In this document: one piece after another, positions 46,418-56,484 of the stretch
Numbering within the stretch: position 1 is the first letter of the stretch
Layout of the letters: each line of letters begins with the position of its first letter
Source: Commensalibacter papalotli
Lineage (GTDB): Bacteria; Pseudomonadota; Alphaproteobacteria; Acetobacterales; Acetobacteraceae
Length of the DNA stretch: 64,000 nt
Assembly: GCF_947179115.1 (NCBI RefSeq)
Contig: NZ_CAMXCI010000004.1
Span: forward strand, 143,382-207,381
Direction: 5' to 3'
Notes under the pieces: generated by a model
Database searches by the model: none
What the model was told of the DNA's origin: nothing
Seen by the model: the letters and a program-made list of their open reading frames with translations, nothing else
Made by a program: the position numbers and the translations under genes

Positions 46418-46623
46418 TAATATTCTCCTTTTGAATCATTAGGATCTGATTGCGTATCAAATAAAATTGCCCCAGCAACAGAGATTAAAACAATCATAAC
46501 TGTTCCAACCATCCAGGCAAAATACCAAGGTCCTTGATCCCCTACAAACACAGCAACCAACAAAGCTACGATTAAAATCATGCCTAGCCCAGCAAAGCGT
46601 AATAAAATCTTTATCATTTTCAT
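46417..46623 (-). CDS. cydX: Cytochrome bd oxidase small subunit CydX-like, with an extra N-terminal helix
   Basis: 68 residues, start with AAAGGAG seven bases upstream, 9 bases after cydB. The second half reads WYFAWMVGTVMIVLISVAGA then ILFDTQSDPNDSKGEY, matching the E. coli CydX pattern WYFAWILGT plus a short acidic tail. The first half (KILLRFAGLGMILIVALLVA) is an additional transmembrane helix that E. coli CydX (37 residues) does not have, and there is no internal start codon just before WYFAW. CydX stabilises the heme site of CydAB. It seems to be a natural two-helix variant. Confidence 0.75.
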   Translation of the reverse strand: MKMIKILLRFAGLGMILIVALLVAVFVGDQGPWYFAWMVGTVMIVLISVAGAILFDTQSDPNDSKGEY

Positions 46624-46632
46624 GTTGCTCCT

Positions 46633-47769
46633 TTAATAGCTGTGATGATCATTAACAATATCAGAGGTTTTGACTTTACCTCTCATGATATAAAAACACC
46701 ATGATGTATAACAGATAATAAGAGGCACAAAAATACATGCTAAAATTGCCATGCAAGTCAATCCATAAGCACTGCCTGTACTATTCCAAATCGTTAAGCT
46801 TTGATTAGGAATGGTTGTTGAAGGCATAAAAAATGGGAACATCGCGCAAGCAACCGTACCAATCGTACCTGCCCATGAACCCATACCCAACCACCAAGCA
46901 AGATGGGGTTTATTTCTTCTTGCCACCGTGGATCCAACCAACATACAAATCATTCCAATCAAAGGAACCAACCATAAAATAGGATGAGCTACAAAATTAT
47001 GTAACCAAGCCCCCACCTCTACAGAGACTTCTTGCCCATATAAAGGATTAGGCTGCATAGCAGGATTACCGCTTTTTAAAATAAAACCACTAATTTGCGT
47101 AATCCATACACCACCAATCGCAAATAAGAACGCAGCAACAACACCAGCAATACTGGCAAAACGTCTTGCTCGTTCATAAATAGGTGCTTCTGAACGCATC
47201 ATCAACATAGCACTGCCTTGATAGACACTAAGCGATACAGACATCAATCCACATAAAATTGCAAAAGGATTAATCAAATAACTCCAAAATGATTCATCTT
47301 GGAAATACTGACCATTCCAGATGAAGTGATATCCAACTCCTTGTAAAATATTCCCAAAAGCTGCGCCATACACAAACATTGGTAAAAAGCCAGAAATTAA
47401 AAAGGCCCAATCCCAACTGGCACGCCAAACTTTCGATTCAACTTTTGATCTATACTCAAAAGCAACAGGGCGTAAAATCATACTGAACAACAGTAAAATC
47501 ATCACGACATAAAATACAGAGAAAGAAGTTGCATATAAAGTTGGAAAGGCTGCAAAAATAGCCCCACCACCCAAAATAAACCACACCTGATTTCCATCCC
47601 AGTGCGGGCCAATAATATTTAATGCAGTACGACGTTCTGCATCATTCTTACCCACAAAACGCAATAATGTTCCAACCCCCATATCCATACCAACCATCAA
47701 ACCTAATCCGATCAGCAAAATACATAGGAGGCCAGCCCAGATCAATTTTAAAATAACATAATATTCCAT
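46633..47769 (-). CDS. cydB: Cytochrome bd ubiquinol oxidase subunit II
   Basis: 378 residues with AAGGAGG before the ATG. Nine-helix partner of CydA that reduces oxygen with quinol electrons without pumping protons. Typical motifs: LLIGLGLMVGMDMGVGTLL, NIIGPHWDGNQVWFILGGGA and the SAYGLTCMAI region near the C-terminus. It resembles the E. coli CydB length and order. It lies 12 bases after cydA. Confidence 0.95.
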   Translation of the reverse strand: MEYYVILKLIWAGLLCILLIGLGLMVGMDMGVGTLLRFVGKNDAERRTALNIIGPHWDGNQVWFILGGGAIFAAFPTLYATSFSVFYVVMILLLFSMILRPVAFEYRSKVESKVWRASWDWAFLISGFLPMFVYGAAFGNILQGVGYHFIWNGQYFQDESFWSYLINPFAILCGLMSVSLSVYQGSAMLMMRSEAPIYERARRFASIAGVVAAFLFAIGGVWITQISGFILKSGNPAMQPNPLYGQEVSVEVGAWLHNFVAHPILWLVPLIGMICMLVGSTVARRNKPHLAWWLGMGSWAGTIGTVACAMFPFFMPSTTIPNQSLTIWNSTGSAYGLTCMAILACIFVPLIICYTSWCFYIMRGKVKTSDIVNDHHSY

Positions 47770-47780
47770 GGTCTTCCTCC

Positions 47781-49370
47781 TTAACTTTTTTGTTCAGCCG
47801 CAATAATACGACTGGGTTGATCATCATGACTGGTTTGAGGCCCTAGGCGTGCAAACTTGAACATCAAGTATAATTCTGCCGCGATAAAGATACTGTATAG
47901 TAATAAAAATCCGCATAACGAGAAAATCATATACCCAGTACTATGCGTAGAGGACGAAATAAAAGTTGGTAAGATCTCGAATACCGTCCAGGGTTGTCGA
48001 CCAACCTCGGCTGTAATCCACCCGAATTCAGAAGCCACAAACGGTAAAGGAATAGACCACATCACTATTTTCAAAAAGAAAGGATATTTTTCCAACTGTC
48101 TTTTTAAGCTGAGATAAGATGCCATTGCAAAAACAATAAAGAAATACATGGCCAAGAACACCATAATTCTAAATGCCCAGAATGTAACAAACATATTAGG
48201 AAAAATATCAAGCTTAGTTTTCTCAACAACTTGAGGCAATTGCTCTGCAGTAATTTTATCAATATCTTGATCTGGAGCGTAACGAGTAGCTAAGAAACCA
48301 TAACCCATGTCTTTTTCATGGTGTCTAAATTCTTCTAGATCACTTTGCAGGCGATGTTCTCCATAGCGTCTCAGTGCAGATACAGCCTTAATCCCATTTT
48401 CAATACGTGGGCCAGCCTGATCTTGCAGTTCATAAATGCCAGGAATAGGCTTGTCAAAAGTATGCGTTAACAAGGGAGTTAATACATAAGGAACACCAAT
48501 TTCGAAATAATTCGTTTGTTTCTTATCATCAGGAATGGCAAAAAGTAACCAAGGCTCAGAAGGTGGTTTGCTGGTATGCCATAATCCTTCCATTGCAGCA
48601 ACTTTGGTAGGTTGATGCATATAATCCAAACGCCCCAACACATCACCCAAAGTAATAACAGCAATTGTTGACATTATTCCAAACAAAGCCGCTATGCGAA
48701 AGGAATGTGCAGCAAAACTGCGATGTTGGCGTCTTAATAAGTAAAAAGCACTGATTCCCATGACAAACATAGAGGCTGTAACAAAACCAGCAACAGAAGT
48801 ATGCACAAATTTTGCTTGTGCATCTGGGTTGAAAATAAGTGCAACAAAACTATCGAAAGTCATCCTCATAGTTTCAGGATCAAAATAACCACCATGAGGC
48901 ATATTCATACTGGCGTTCGCAACTAAAATCCATAAAGCAGACAGGTTAGATCCCAATGCCACCAAGTAAGTTACCGCCAAGTGAGCACCTTTGCTAAGAC
49001 GATCCCATCCAAAGAACATCAAACCCACAAAGGTTGATTCCATAAAGAATGCCATTAACCCTTCAATCGCCAAAGGGGTTCCAAACATGTCTCCAAAGAA
49101 CCTTGAATACATGGACCAATTCGTTCCGAATTCAAATTCCATGGTCAGCCCTGTCGCAACGCCCAAGGCAAAGTTAATACCAAATAATTTTCCCCAAAAC
49201 TGTGTCATATCTTTATAGATTTGTTTACCTGTTACGACGTAAACTGTTTCCATAGCAGCCAAGATAAATACCATTCCCAATGTCAAAGGAACGAACATAA
49301 AATGATATAAAGCAGTTAAAGCGAATTGAAATCGAGAGAGTTCAACAACCCAAGGCGATACGATATCCAT
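47781..49370 (-). CDS. cydA: Cytochrome bd ubiquinol oxidase subunit I
   Basis: 529 residues from the ATG at 49370; a TTG three codons upstream is less likely. Heme b and d ligands are recognisable: the His in TALYHFMFVPLTLGM, the glutamates in EGLMAFFMESTFVG, and the Met/His of the b558 site. The Q loop is of the long E. coli type (about residues 255-390) and the GRQPW motif follows it. Inner-membrane quinol oxidase with high oxygen affinity. In acetic acid bacteria the presence of an E. coli-like bd oxidase beside bo3 is notable. First gene of the operon cydA-cydB-cydX-small membrane gene. Confidence 0.96.
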   Translation of the reverse strand: MDIVSPWVVELSRFQFALTALYHFMFVPLTLGMVFILAAMETVYVVTGKQIYKDMTQFWGKLFGINFALGVATGLTMEFEFGTNWSMYSRFFGDMFGTPLAIEGLMAFFMESTFVGLMFFGWDRLSKGAHLAVTYLVALGSNLSALWILVANASMNMPHGGYFDPETMRMTFDSFVALIFNPDAQAKFVHTSVAGFVTASMFVMGISAFYLLRRQHRSFAAHSFRIAALFGIMSTIAVITLGDVLGRLDYMHQPTKVAAMEGLWHTSKPPSEPWLLFAIPDDKKQTNYFEIGVPYVLTPLLTHTFDKPIPGIYELQDQAGPRIENGIKAVSALRRYGEHRLQSDLEEFRHHEKDMGYGFLATRYAPDQDIDKITAEQLPQVVEKTKLDIFPNMFVTFWAFRIMVFLAMYFFIVFAMASYLSLKRQLEKYPFFLKIVMWSIPLPFVASEFGWITAEVGRQPWTVFEILPTFISSSTHSTGYMIFSLCGFLLLYSIFIAAELYLMFKFARLGPQTSHDDQPSRIIAAEQKS

Positions 49371-49522
49371 TCTATACAACTTTCAGATTTTTACAGAAAT
49401 TCATAGGTATATATAATGCTTTTATAATAAATAAAAAGCATTTCAATAATAAAAAAAACTATAATTTTAATAATTTATTAATAAATCTTTTTATATCTGA
49501 AATAAATTATATAAAATATATA

Positions 49523-51214
49523 CTATATATCAGAGTGGAATTTTCCATCTTGTAATAAAACAACCCTATTAAATAACGGTAATATTTCTTTTTTATGGGT
49601 TATTATCATAATTGTTTTGCTAGTATACTTATTTACTAATGCTTGTATTAACTCATACTCTGTTTTTTGGTCCAAGCCATCTGTGGGTTCATCTAAAATT
49701 AACCAAGGCGTATTACGCAACAATCCTTGGGCAACAGCCAATCTTCTGGCTTGTCCACCTGATAATCTAAGTCCTTCATTTCCTATAAAAGTATCGAGAC
49801 CTAGAGATAAATTATGAACAAAATCTTCTAGCTGAACCACTTTTAAAGCTTCAGATATTTCTTCATCCTTAACATTTGGGTTAATTAATTTTAAATTTTC
49901 TTTGATTGTCCCTGAAAACAAGTGAAAATCTTGAGATATAACAGTTATAAACGTAGATAAGGTTGTGCTGCTTATTTTGTTAACATCTTTTCCACCAAAA
50001 TAAATGCTTCCTGATTGCAAATTATAAAAAGAAAATAACATATTTATCACAGTACTCTTACCAATACCCGATGCTCCGATAAGAGCTACATGCTCCCCTT
50101 GCTTGATAGTCAAAGAGGCTTGGTCTAAAATAATTTGTGGTTGCGATGGATAACTAAAACTCACTTCATCTATCACCAAATCATATGACGGCTTGGGAAG
50201 TAATGATTTTTTAATATGTTCCTGAGGGTAATCACAACAAGCTTGTAATTGCTTTTGCGCAATATCTGCTTTGATCTTAGCATGACATGCTGCTGGTAAC
50301 GGTAAAACCACATCAAAAGCTGCCATAATACCTAACACAAGCATTGGAATTTCAGCTGCTGTTAGTGCATTATATTGATATACTTGAACAGAATATATTA
50401 ATACAAACAGCACCGCCACCATCATAATCATAGTAATGAGGCTACGTGCAGCACTTTCAATAAAATCAAGTTTTAATTTACTATAATCTAAATCAAGTTG
50501 ATCTTGTTTGATTTTATGCATTGAAACCTCGGCAACATTCAGCGTTAATAATTCACCAAGATTCTGCAACGTCTCGGCTAAATTCGCCTGCATAACGCTT
50601 TTAGTTTGACGCATTTTTTCAAGAATATAATAAGAAAGATAATAGGTAATGACTGGTACTACAATGCCAGCTAATATCAAGGCAATCAGTAAAATTATTC
50701 CTGCAATAGGTAAAAAATAAAAAACCAAACCAATAAAGATAATTGCACAACAAAATGCACGACCAAAAGGGACGGCTGCATCTGTGTAATAAGCTGACGC
50801 ACTTTCGGTATCCGACACAAATTGACCCAGAATATCCCCACCTCTTTTATCCATTAATCCAGAGGGCGTTTGAGGGATAAGAAAAGCATAAACAGCAGTT
50901 CTTAAAGCACTGGTTAGTCTAAATGCGCCATCATGAGTAATAATGCGCTCTAAATATCTTGATAAAATACGCGCCATTGCAAAGAAGCGTACTCCTGCTG
51001 CAGGCAACATAATATTAAAAGCTTGTGCTGCAGCAACCCCTGCCAAACCAGCAACAGCCGCACTGGTAATCAACCACCCTGATAAAAACAAAAGGCCAAA
51101 ATTACTGAGTGCGGCAAGACAGGATAAAAATAATCCCAAAGTCAAGTGCCATTTAATGGGTTTGATAAAAGTAATCAATTTGAATTTTTCAGGAACTATA
51201 AATTTATTGTTCAT
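49523..51214 (-). CDS. cydC: Cysteine/glutathione ABC exporter subunit CydC
   Basis: 563 residues from the ATG at 51214, with AAAGGGG before it; a longer frame runs into cydD. Six-helix transmembrane domain then ATPase: Walker A IGASGIGKST, the LSGGQARR signature, Walker B WLILDEPTDGL. Forms a heterodimer with CydD that exports thiols needed to mature cytochrome bd and periplasmic cytochromes c. It begins one base after the cydD stop. Confidence 0.92.
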   Translation of the reverse strand: MNNKFIVPEKFKLITFIKPIKWHLTLGLFLSCLAALSNFGLLFLSGWLITSAAVAGLAGVAAAQAFNIMLPAAGVRFFAMARILSRYLERIITHDGAFRLTSALRTAVYAFLIPQTPSGLMDKRGGDILGQFVSDTESASAYYTDAAVPFGRAFCCAIIFIGLVFYFLPIAGIILLIALILAGIVVPVITYYLSYYILEKMRQTKSVMQANLAETLQNLGELLTLNVAEVSMHKIKQDQLDLDYSKLKLDFIESAARSLITMIMMVAVLFVLIYSVQVYQYNALTAAEIPMLVLGIMAAFDVVLPLPAACHAKIKADIAQKQLQACCDYPQEHIKKSLLPKPSYDLVIDEVSFSYPSQPQIILDQASLTIKQGEHVALIGASGIGKSTVINMLFSFYNLQSGSIYFGGKDVNKISSTTLSTFITVISQDFHLFSGTIKENLKLINPNVKDEEISEALKVVQLEDFVHNLSLGLDTFIGNEGLRLSGGQARRLAVAQGLLRNTPWLILDEPTDGLDQKTEYELIQALVNKYTSKTIMIITHKKEILPLFNRVVLLQDGKFHSDI

Positions 51215-51215
51215 T

Positions 51216-52892
51216 TTATACTTCCCCTTTGGCGGATTGGTTGACCAATCTGCCCTGATCAATTTCCAATAACACATCATTCTGCGCCGCTAGTTCCTTA
51301 TTATGCGTCGCAACAATTACAACACGATCTTGTTTACATGTTCTGATTGTCTCAATAATTTGCAACGCATTTTCTTGATCTAAACCAGAAGTTGGTTCAT
51401 CCAAAATTAAAACATCTGGATTTCTTAACAAAGCCCGTGCCAAAACAAAACGACGCAACTGTCCACCGGAAAATTGTTTTCCACCCTCCCCTACATGCGT
51501 ATCAAACCCTTGAGGAAGTTGCTCTATAAAAGATAAAATACCTGCTTGTTGTGCAGCTATCTTAATTTGATCCAAACTTGCCTGCTCATAACCAAGACAT
51601 AAATTATCTTTTATAGTGCCAAAAACCATCAAAGCTTTTTGTGGCACCCAGGCAAGCCGCATTTCTTCTGGTTTGATTTCTTGATGGCTTGTATTAAACA
51701 CCTCCAATGTGCCACAAGAAACAGGTAAAAATCCCAATAATACATTAAGTAAAGTAGTTTTTCCTGCGCCACTTTTTCCTATAATAATAGTCAGTTGATC
51801 ACGAAGAAAAGAACACGTGATTTGTTGCAATAAAGCCTGTCCTTCGACACTCTGGACGCTTATATCTTGCAACTTAACTTCTTGTACTAAATTGGTATTT
51901 TCAACATAAGCAGGTCGTGAAATTAATTTAGGTAACTCATATATTTTTTTAAGTTGCTCAATCGCTGCATTAGCATTTTGTCTGGCATGATAGCTGGCCG
52001 AAAAATTACGTAAAGGCATAAAATATTCAGGTGCAAGTAGCAAAACCAAGAATGCAGAACGAAAATCCACTGTGCCCGCCAGTAATCGAGTGCCAAAAAT
52101 AACCGCAATAACGGCGATCGATAAGCTAGAAAAAAACTCAAGCACTGCAGAGGTAATAAAAGCAACCTTCATCACCGATAATGTCGTTTTACGATATTCA
52201 TCAGAAAGCTTTTCGATATAAGCAAGACTATCCTGAGCTCTGCCAAATAAACGTAACGTTTTTAGCCCTTTGAGCATATCCAAAAAGCTGCCACTTAATA
52301 TAGATAATTGGTGCCATTGCTTATCCATAATAACTTGAGCTGCATACCCCACAAACGCCATAAAAACGGGAATTAAAGGGCCAGTAATAGCCAGCACAAT
52401 AAAACTCCAAATATCAACGCCAACAACAACTGCTAAAATAAAAATGGGTAAAATGACCATCATTGCTGCACTGGGGATATAACGTGCAAAATAAGGGATA
52501 AGATTATCAATCCCTTCGGTTAATGTATTTACCATTTCACCAATAGGCAGATTTTTATATGAAATTGGACCTGTTAATTGTAGTCGTGCATAGAGATCTT
52601 TACGAAGGGATGCTGCAATCTGAATCCCTGCTTTGGTGCCCGCAAGATCCGATGCAAGTCGAGCAATAGTTTGCAGCAAAAAGAATATAATAACTAGGAA
52701 AAAATTAATTTTTTGGCTATCTAGGCTTGCATGATGAAAGATTAAGTTATCAATCATATGAGCCAAAGTAATAAATTGTAACACTATACATACGGCTGAT
52801 ACCCCCCCTAGTATAACAGAAAGAGCAAACCAGATAGAAGAGCGTTTAAGAAGGTCTTGCAGGCTTAATCCTGATTTTTGTATATCTTGCAT
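51216..52892 (-). CDS. cydD: Cysteine/glutathione ABC exporter subunit CydD
   Basis: 558 residues. Six transmembrane helices, then an ATPase domain: Walker A IGKSGAGKTTLLNVLLGF, the FSGGQLRRFVLARALLRNPD signature and DVLILDEPTSGLDQ Walker B. The thiol-export partner of CydC. cydD-cydC precedes cydAB on the same strand, separated by 152 bases, so all four cyd functions are clustered. The position upstream of cydA differs from E. coli, where the two loci are apart. Confidence 0.92.
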   Translation of the reverse strand: MQDIQKSGLSLQDLLKRSSIWFALSVILGGVSAVCIVLQFITLAHMIDNLIFHHASLDSQKINFFLVIIFFLLQTIARLASDLAGTKAGIQIAASLRKDLYARLQLTGPISYKNLPIGEMVNTLTEGIDNLIPYFARYIPSAAMMVILPIFILAVVVGVDIWSFIVLAITGPLIPVFMAFVGYAAQVIMDKQWHQLSILSGSFLDMLKGLKTLRLFGRAQDSLAYIEKLSDEYRKTTLSVMKVAFITSAVLEFFSSLSIAVIAVIFGTRLLAGTVDFRSAFLVLLLAPEYFMPLRNFSASYHARQNANAAIEQLKKIYELPKLISRPAYVENTNLVQEVKLQDISVQSVEGQALLQQITCSFLRDQLTIIIGKSGAGKTTLLNVLLGFLPVSCGTLEVFNTSHQEIKPEEMRLAWVPQKALMVFGTIKDNLCLGYEQASLDQIKIAAQQAGILSFIEQLPQGFDTHVGEGGKQFSGGQLRRFVLARALLRNPDVLILDEPTSGLDQENALQIIETIRTCKQDRVVIVATHNKELAAQNDVLLEIDQGRLVNQSAKGEV

Positions 52893-53127
52893 AAAACTAT
52901 AATATAACCTGTTAATTAAGCCTGAAATATTAACTATCGTTATCTTATAATTGTTACCTTTTATTAAATTATCAATCCATTAAACAAATTAAACCAATAT
53001 ATTTCTTACACAAAAAAAAATTAATCCGTTTTCTGTGATTTAATCATTTCATTACAATATTGTATATTAATTGACTAAATTGTAATATTTTCTAAGTGAA
53101 TTTAATTGGTTCTATATCAAGAAAAAA

Positions 53128-53904
53128 CTAATTCATACAATTTCCGCCATCAACATTTAGCGTCTGACCCGTAATATAATCTGAATCTGAAGAAGCTAAA
53201 AACAGAGCCGTTCCAAGAAAGTCAGCAGCCACGCCCATTCTTCCCAAAGGTACAGCCTTGGCAACCTGACGTTTTTTCTCTCCTATTTCAAGATTTTCAT
53301 ATTTTGCAAATAATGCATCAACTTGATCCCACATTGGCGTATCAATAACACCAGGGGCAAGCGCATTTACATTAATTTTATATTCCGCCAGAGCCAAAGC
53401 CGCCGATTGTGTATAGCTGATAATAGCAGCTTTGGTTGCACAATAATGCGCAGACAAGGCTTCACCACGACGGCCTGCTTGCGAGGAAATATTAATGATT
53501 TTTCCGCCCTTTCCTTGCTTTACCATTTGTCTGGCAACGGCTTGCATCATCATAAAAGAGCCTTGAACATTCACCGCAAATAAACGCTTAAAATCATCCA
53601 TAGAATCTTCTAAAAACGGGCGCATCCCATAGATACCTGCACCGTTAAATAAGATATTAATCTCACCAAATTCTTTGATTGCCGTTGTAGCAATATTTGC
53701 AATGTCTTCTTCTTTGCTGATATCCGCAATTACTGTTACAATTTTATTTTTATACTGCTCTTTTAAAGGTGTGAATTTTTCTTCTACAATTTTTAAATCT
53801 ACCAGAACGCAATTAGCACCTTCTTCTAGATATTTCTTGGCAATTGCTTCGCTGATCCCACTGCCTGCACCTGTAATGATTGCTGTTTTACTTTTTAATC
53901 TCAT
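53128..53904 (-). CDS. Short-chain dehydrogenase, sorbitol/polyol dehydrogenase-like
   Basis: 258 residues from the ATG at 53904, which has GAGGAG 7 bases upstream. The whole chain resembles the SmoS/sorbitol dehydrogenase group: KIINISSQAGRRGEALSAHY, the Tyr-(x)3-Lys pair in YCATKAA, NVNALAPGVIDTPMWDQVDA, KRQVAKAVPLGRMG and a GGNCMN end. It would oxidise a polyol with NAD. The nucleotide-binding glycine motif reads GAGSGIS, where the family normally has GIG; Ser in that place may alter cofactor fit. Stands alone between cydD and an unknown gene. Confidence 0.82.
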   Translation of the reverse strand: MRLKSKTAIITGAGSGISEAIAKKYLEEGANCVLVDLKIVEEKFTPLKEQYKNKIVTVIADISKEEDIANIATTAIKEFGEINILFNGAGIYGMRPFLEDSMDDFKRLFAVNVQGSFMMMQAVARQMVKQGKGGKIINISSQAGRRGEALSAHYCATKAAIISYTQSAALALAEYKINVNALAPGVIDTPMWDQVDALFAKYENLEIGEKKRQVAKAVPLGRMGVAADFLGTALFLASSDSDYITGQTLNVDGGNCMN

Positions 53905-54063
53905 TATAAATCTCCTCAACACTTCAATATGTTATAAGAAATCATAACAGGTATTTATAAGACTCTTGTTCACATATATTTGACTAACAGCAAAGCTAGA
54001 GAAGAAATTCTAATTAAATATCTAAATTCACCTGACGAAACACTCATTATAGTCAACAAAATC

Positions 54064-54708
54064 TTAATGATCTTTGTTTCTATCAAGAAAAAAGTTACGA
54101 ATCTGAGTTGAATCAGTCACTTTCCCCCAAGCATGCGTCGAATAACCAGTATAATACTTCCCTACAGTAATAAAACTTACAGATAACAAATCATTTTGTG
54201 GGGTTATTTTATAATAATCTACCGCAGTATCAAAGAGCATATTAAAATAATGGCTTTGAGAAAATCTGCCTACAAAGTCGTCATCAGGAGGATCAGAAAA
54301 ACCGTATTTAACGACTTTACCTTGATAAAGGAAAAGCGATAAATTTTTATTTCTGTGAAAAATAAAGTTAATCCCTGTAATTCTTTTAATATCTTGCCTT
54401 GTATACTCACTAGACAATGAAAAAAAATACGCTTTATCCCATCGAAACGGTGTAATTTCATGCAAATGAACTTTACACGTCTCTTGCCATGCACATTTTT
54501 CTTTAAGCTCCTTAGAAAGCTGTTCATCTAAAGATGGAAATATTGTTGTATATAAAGAAGGTAATTTAAATAAGAGAAAAATAACTAAAATTATACTAGT
54601 AAAAACTGATATTCTTATGGCTATATTTTTAATTCTATCTATTCTTATTACTGTAGCTAATGTAGAAAAAAATAAAAAAGTGCTCAACAAAAATACTATT
54701 ATAATCAC
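54064..54708 (-). CDS. Membrane-anchored protein of unknown function
   Basis: 214 residues. It begins at a GTG at 54708 (no early in-frame ATG). Two N-terminal hydrophobic helices (about 1-20 and 30-48) anchor an extracytoplasmic domain with two cysteines (KCAWQETCKV). Ends in a polar RNFFLDRNKDH. No family recognised. AT-rich flanks; its coding signal is weaker than its neighbours', so some doubt remains. Confidence 0.5.
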   Translation of the reverse strand: MIIIVFLLSTFLFFSTLATVIRIDRIKNIAIRISVFTSIILVIFLLFKLPSLYTTIFPSLDEQLSKELKEKCAWQETCKVHLHEITPFRWDKAYFFSLSSEYTRQDIKRITGINFIFHRNKNLSLFLYQGKVVKYGFSDPPDDDFVGRFSQSHYFNMLFDTAVDYYKITPQNDLLSVSFITVGKYYTGYSTHAWGKVTDSTQIRNFFLDRNKDH

Positions 54709-54812
54709 ATATTTATATCCATCTATTTATATATGTTAATCAAAACATACTATAATCCCAACAAAAAATATGTCAGCTACAAAACTAACATATTTTCTTA
54801 ACAAATGACTAT

Positions 54813-55442
54813 TTATGACGCTTTCTCAAAAGCCGCCGCAATAGTTAAATCAACCTCATCCCCAACTTTTGGAAGATAGGTTTTAATTCCAAATTCTCCA
54901 CGGTTAATTTTTCCTGTGATTTGAAAACCAACAGTATAAGCTTTGTTTAACGGATTAACCCCTGCCCCTATATAGGCAATATGCAAAGTTACAGGTTTTG
55001 TTATGCCGTGCAGGGTCAAGTTCCCTGTAACATCTGCTGTCTTTTCACCTGTTTTAACGATATGCGAAGAAACGAAATGTGCTGTTGGGTATTGTTTGGC
55101 ATCAAACCAATCTGGATCTTTTAACTCTTGGGTTAATTTAGAACTGGTCGTTTGAATGCTGGCAATTGGAATTTGAATGTCTAATTTACTTTTTTCGATG
55201 TTCTTAGGATTTAAAGCTAACACACCAGAAATATCGGAAAAATTACCCGAGTAATTCGTAAACCCAAAATGGGAAACTGAGAATAAAACTTGGGTATGAT
55301 ATGGATCAATTTTATAATTACCATTTTTTACATTTTGCACTGTGATGACAGTATCTGTTATTTGTTGAGGTGCAGCATGAGCACCTTCTGTTGCAAAAAA
55401 TAATGCTGTTGCACCTAATAATCCAATAACCACTTTATTCAT
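54813..55442 (-). CDS. YceI-family periplasmic lipocalin-like protein
   Basis: 209 residues. Signal peptide MNKVVIGLLGATALFFATEG with cleavage after AHA. Mature YceI pattern: NYKIDPYHTQVLFSVSHFGF, the FDISGVLALNPKN-like block, DWFDAKQYPTAHFVSSHI, then LTLHGITKPVTL and a C-terminal GEFGIKTYLPKVGDEVDLTI. YceI binds a polyisoprenoid chain; the family is induced by high pH or osmotic stress in some species. Divergent from the LysR gene 129 bases away, its likely regulator. Confidence 0.9.
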   Translation of the reverse strand: MNKVVIGLLGATALFFATEGAHAAPQQITDTVITVQNVKNGNYKIDPYHTQVLFSVSHFGFTNYSGNFSDISGVLALNPKNIEKSKLDIQIPIASIQTTSSKLTQELKDPDWFDAKQYPTAHFVSSHIVKTGEKTADVTGNLTLHGITKPVTLHIAYIGAGVNPLNKAYTVGFQITGKINRGEFGIKTYLPKVGDEVDLTIAAAFEKAS

Positions 55443-55570
55443 TTTATAGTTTCCTTATATTAAATTTTGAAGAAAATTTTTTTATCACTTGCAAACTATA
55501 TTATCTATTTCTTATAACTTTATAATACATATTTTTATTAAAAGATTATAAACTATAGGTGTGAAATAAA

Positions 55571-56479
55571 ATGCTTGATCGTGTTACCAGCATGCAAATC
55601 TTTATCAAAGTGGTCAATACAGGCAGTTTTTCTGCAGCTGGTCGGGCTTTTAACCTGTCTCCTACCATGGTCACCAAACATATTAATGCTTTGGAACAAC
55701 GATTAAACTGCACCTTATTACATCGCACAACTCGCAAGATTTCACTAACTGAAGCTGGTACTCTATTTTATCAAGGCTGTGATAAAATCTTATCAGAAAT
55801 GGAAGCCATAGAACAAACTATTACAGCACAACATGTAAGTCCCAAGGGACATTTAAAAATAAATGCGCCTCTTTCTTTAACTCTAAGACATTTCTCTCCT
55901 TTATTAATGCAGTTTTCCCAACAATATCCTGATATCTCTATTGAACTGGGACTAACTGACAGGATTGTAGACTTGGTTGAAGAAGGATGGGATTTATCCT
56001 TACGCATTGGCAAAATGATTTCCAGCACACTCAAAGCACGCAAGCTAGCCTCTATTGAATTTGTTTTATGTGCCTCCCCAACTTATTTAAAAGAAAACGG
56101 TACACCACAACGCATTCAAGAGCTCTCGAACCATCAATGTTTACGATATAGTCTGGGCACTTTAATGAACCGATCTTACTGGAAATTTGGTAAAAATGGT
56201 GAACACAATATTCGTGTTAATGGCTCCTTAACCGCAAATAATGGAGAATTTCTAAGAGATGCAGCAATTATGGGGCAAGGAATTGCCTATTTACCCAAAT
56301 TCCTTTTAAATCAAGAGTTGATAAAAAAACAACTTGTACCAATTCAACTCAACTATCCTACAATTCAAGACGCTGCTTTATATATTATGTACCCTCCTTC
56401 AGATTACGTACCATTGAAAAGCAGAGTAATGATTGATTTTCTTGCTCAACAATTCTCTAAACAGGCCCCTTGGGATTAA
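55571..56479 (+). CDS. LysR-family transcriptional regulator
   Basis: 302 residues. N-terminal winged helix-turn-helix: MQIFIKVVNTGSFSAAGRAF, then LSPTMVTKHINALEQRLNCT and LLHRTTRKISLTEAG. The C-terminal half is the periplasmic-binding-like effector domain. The ligand is unknown. It is divergent from yceI, so it may regulate it (and perhaps itself) from the shared 129-base spacer. Spacer is AT-rich; no clear T-N11-A box seen by eye. Confidence 0.9.
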   Translation: MLDRVTSMQIFIKVVNTGSFSAAGRAFNLSPTMVTKHINALEQRLNCTLLHRTTRKISLTEAGTLFYQGCDKILSEMEAIEQTITAQHVSPKGHLKINAPLSLTLRHFSPLLMQFSQQYPDISIELGLTDRIVDLVEEGWDLSLRIGKMISSTLKARKLASIEFVLCASPTYLKENGTPQRIQELSNHQCLRYSLGTLMNRSYWKFGKNGEHNIRVNGSLTANNGEFLRDAAIMGQGIAYLPKFLLNQELIKKQLVPIQLNYPTIQDAALYIMYPPSDYVPLKSRVMIDFLAQQFSKQAPWD

Positions 56480-56484
56480 AAATA

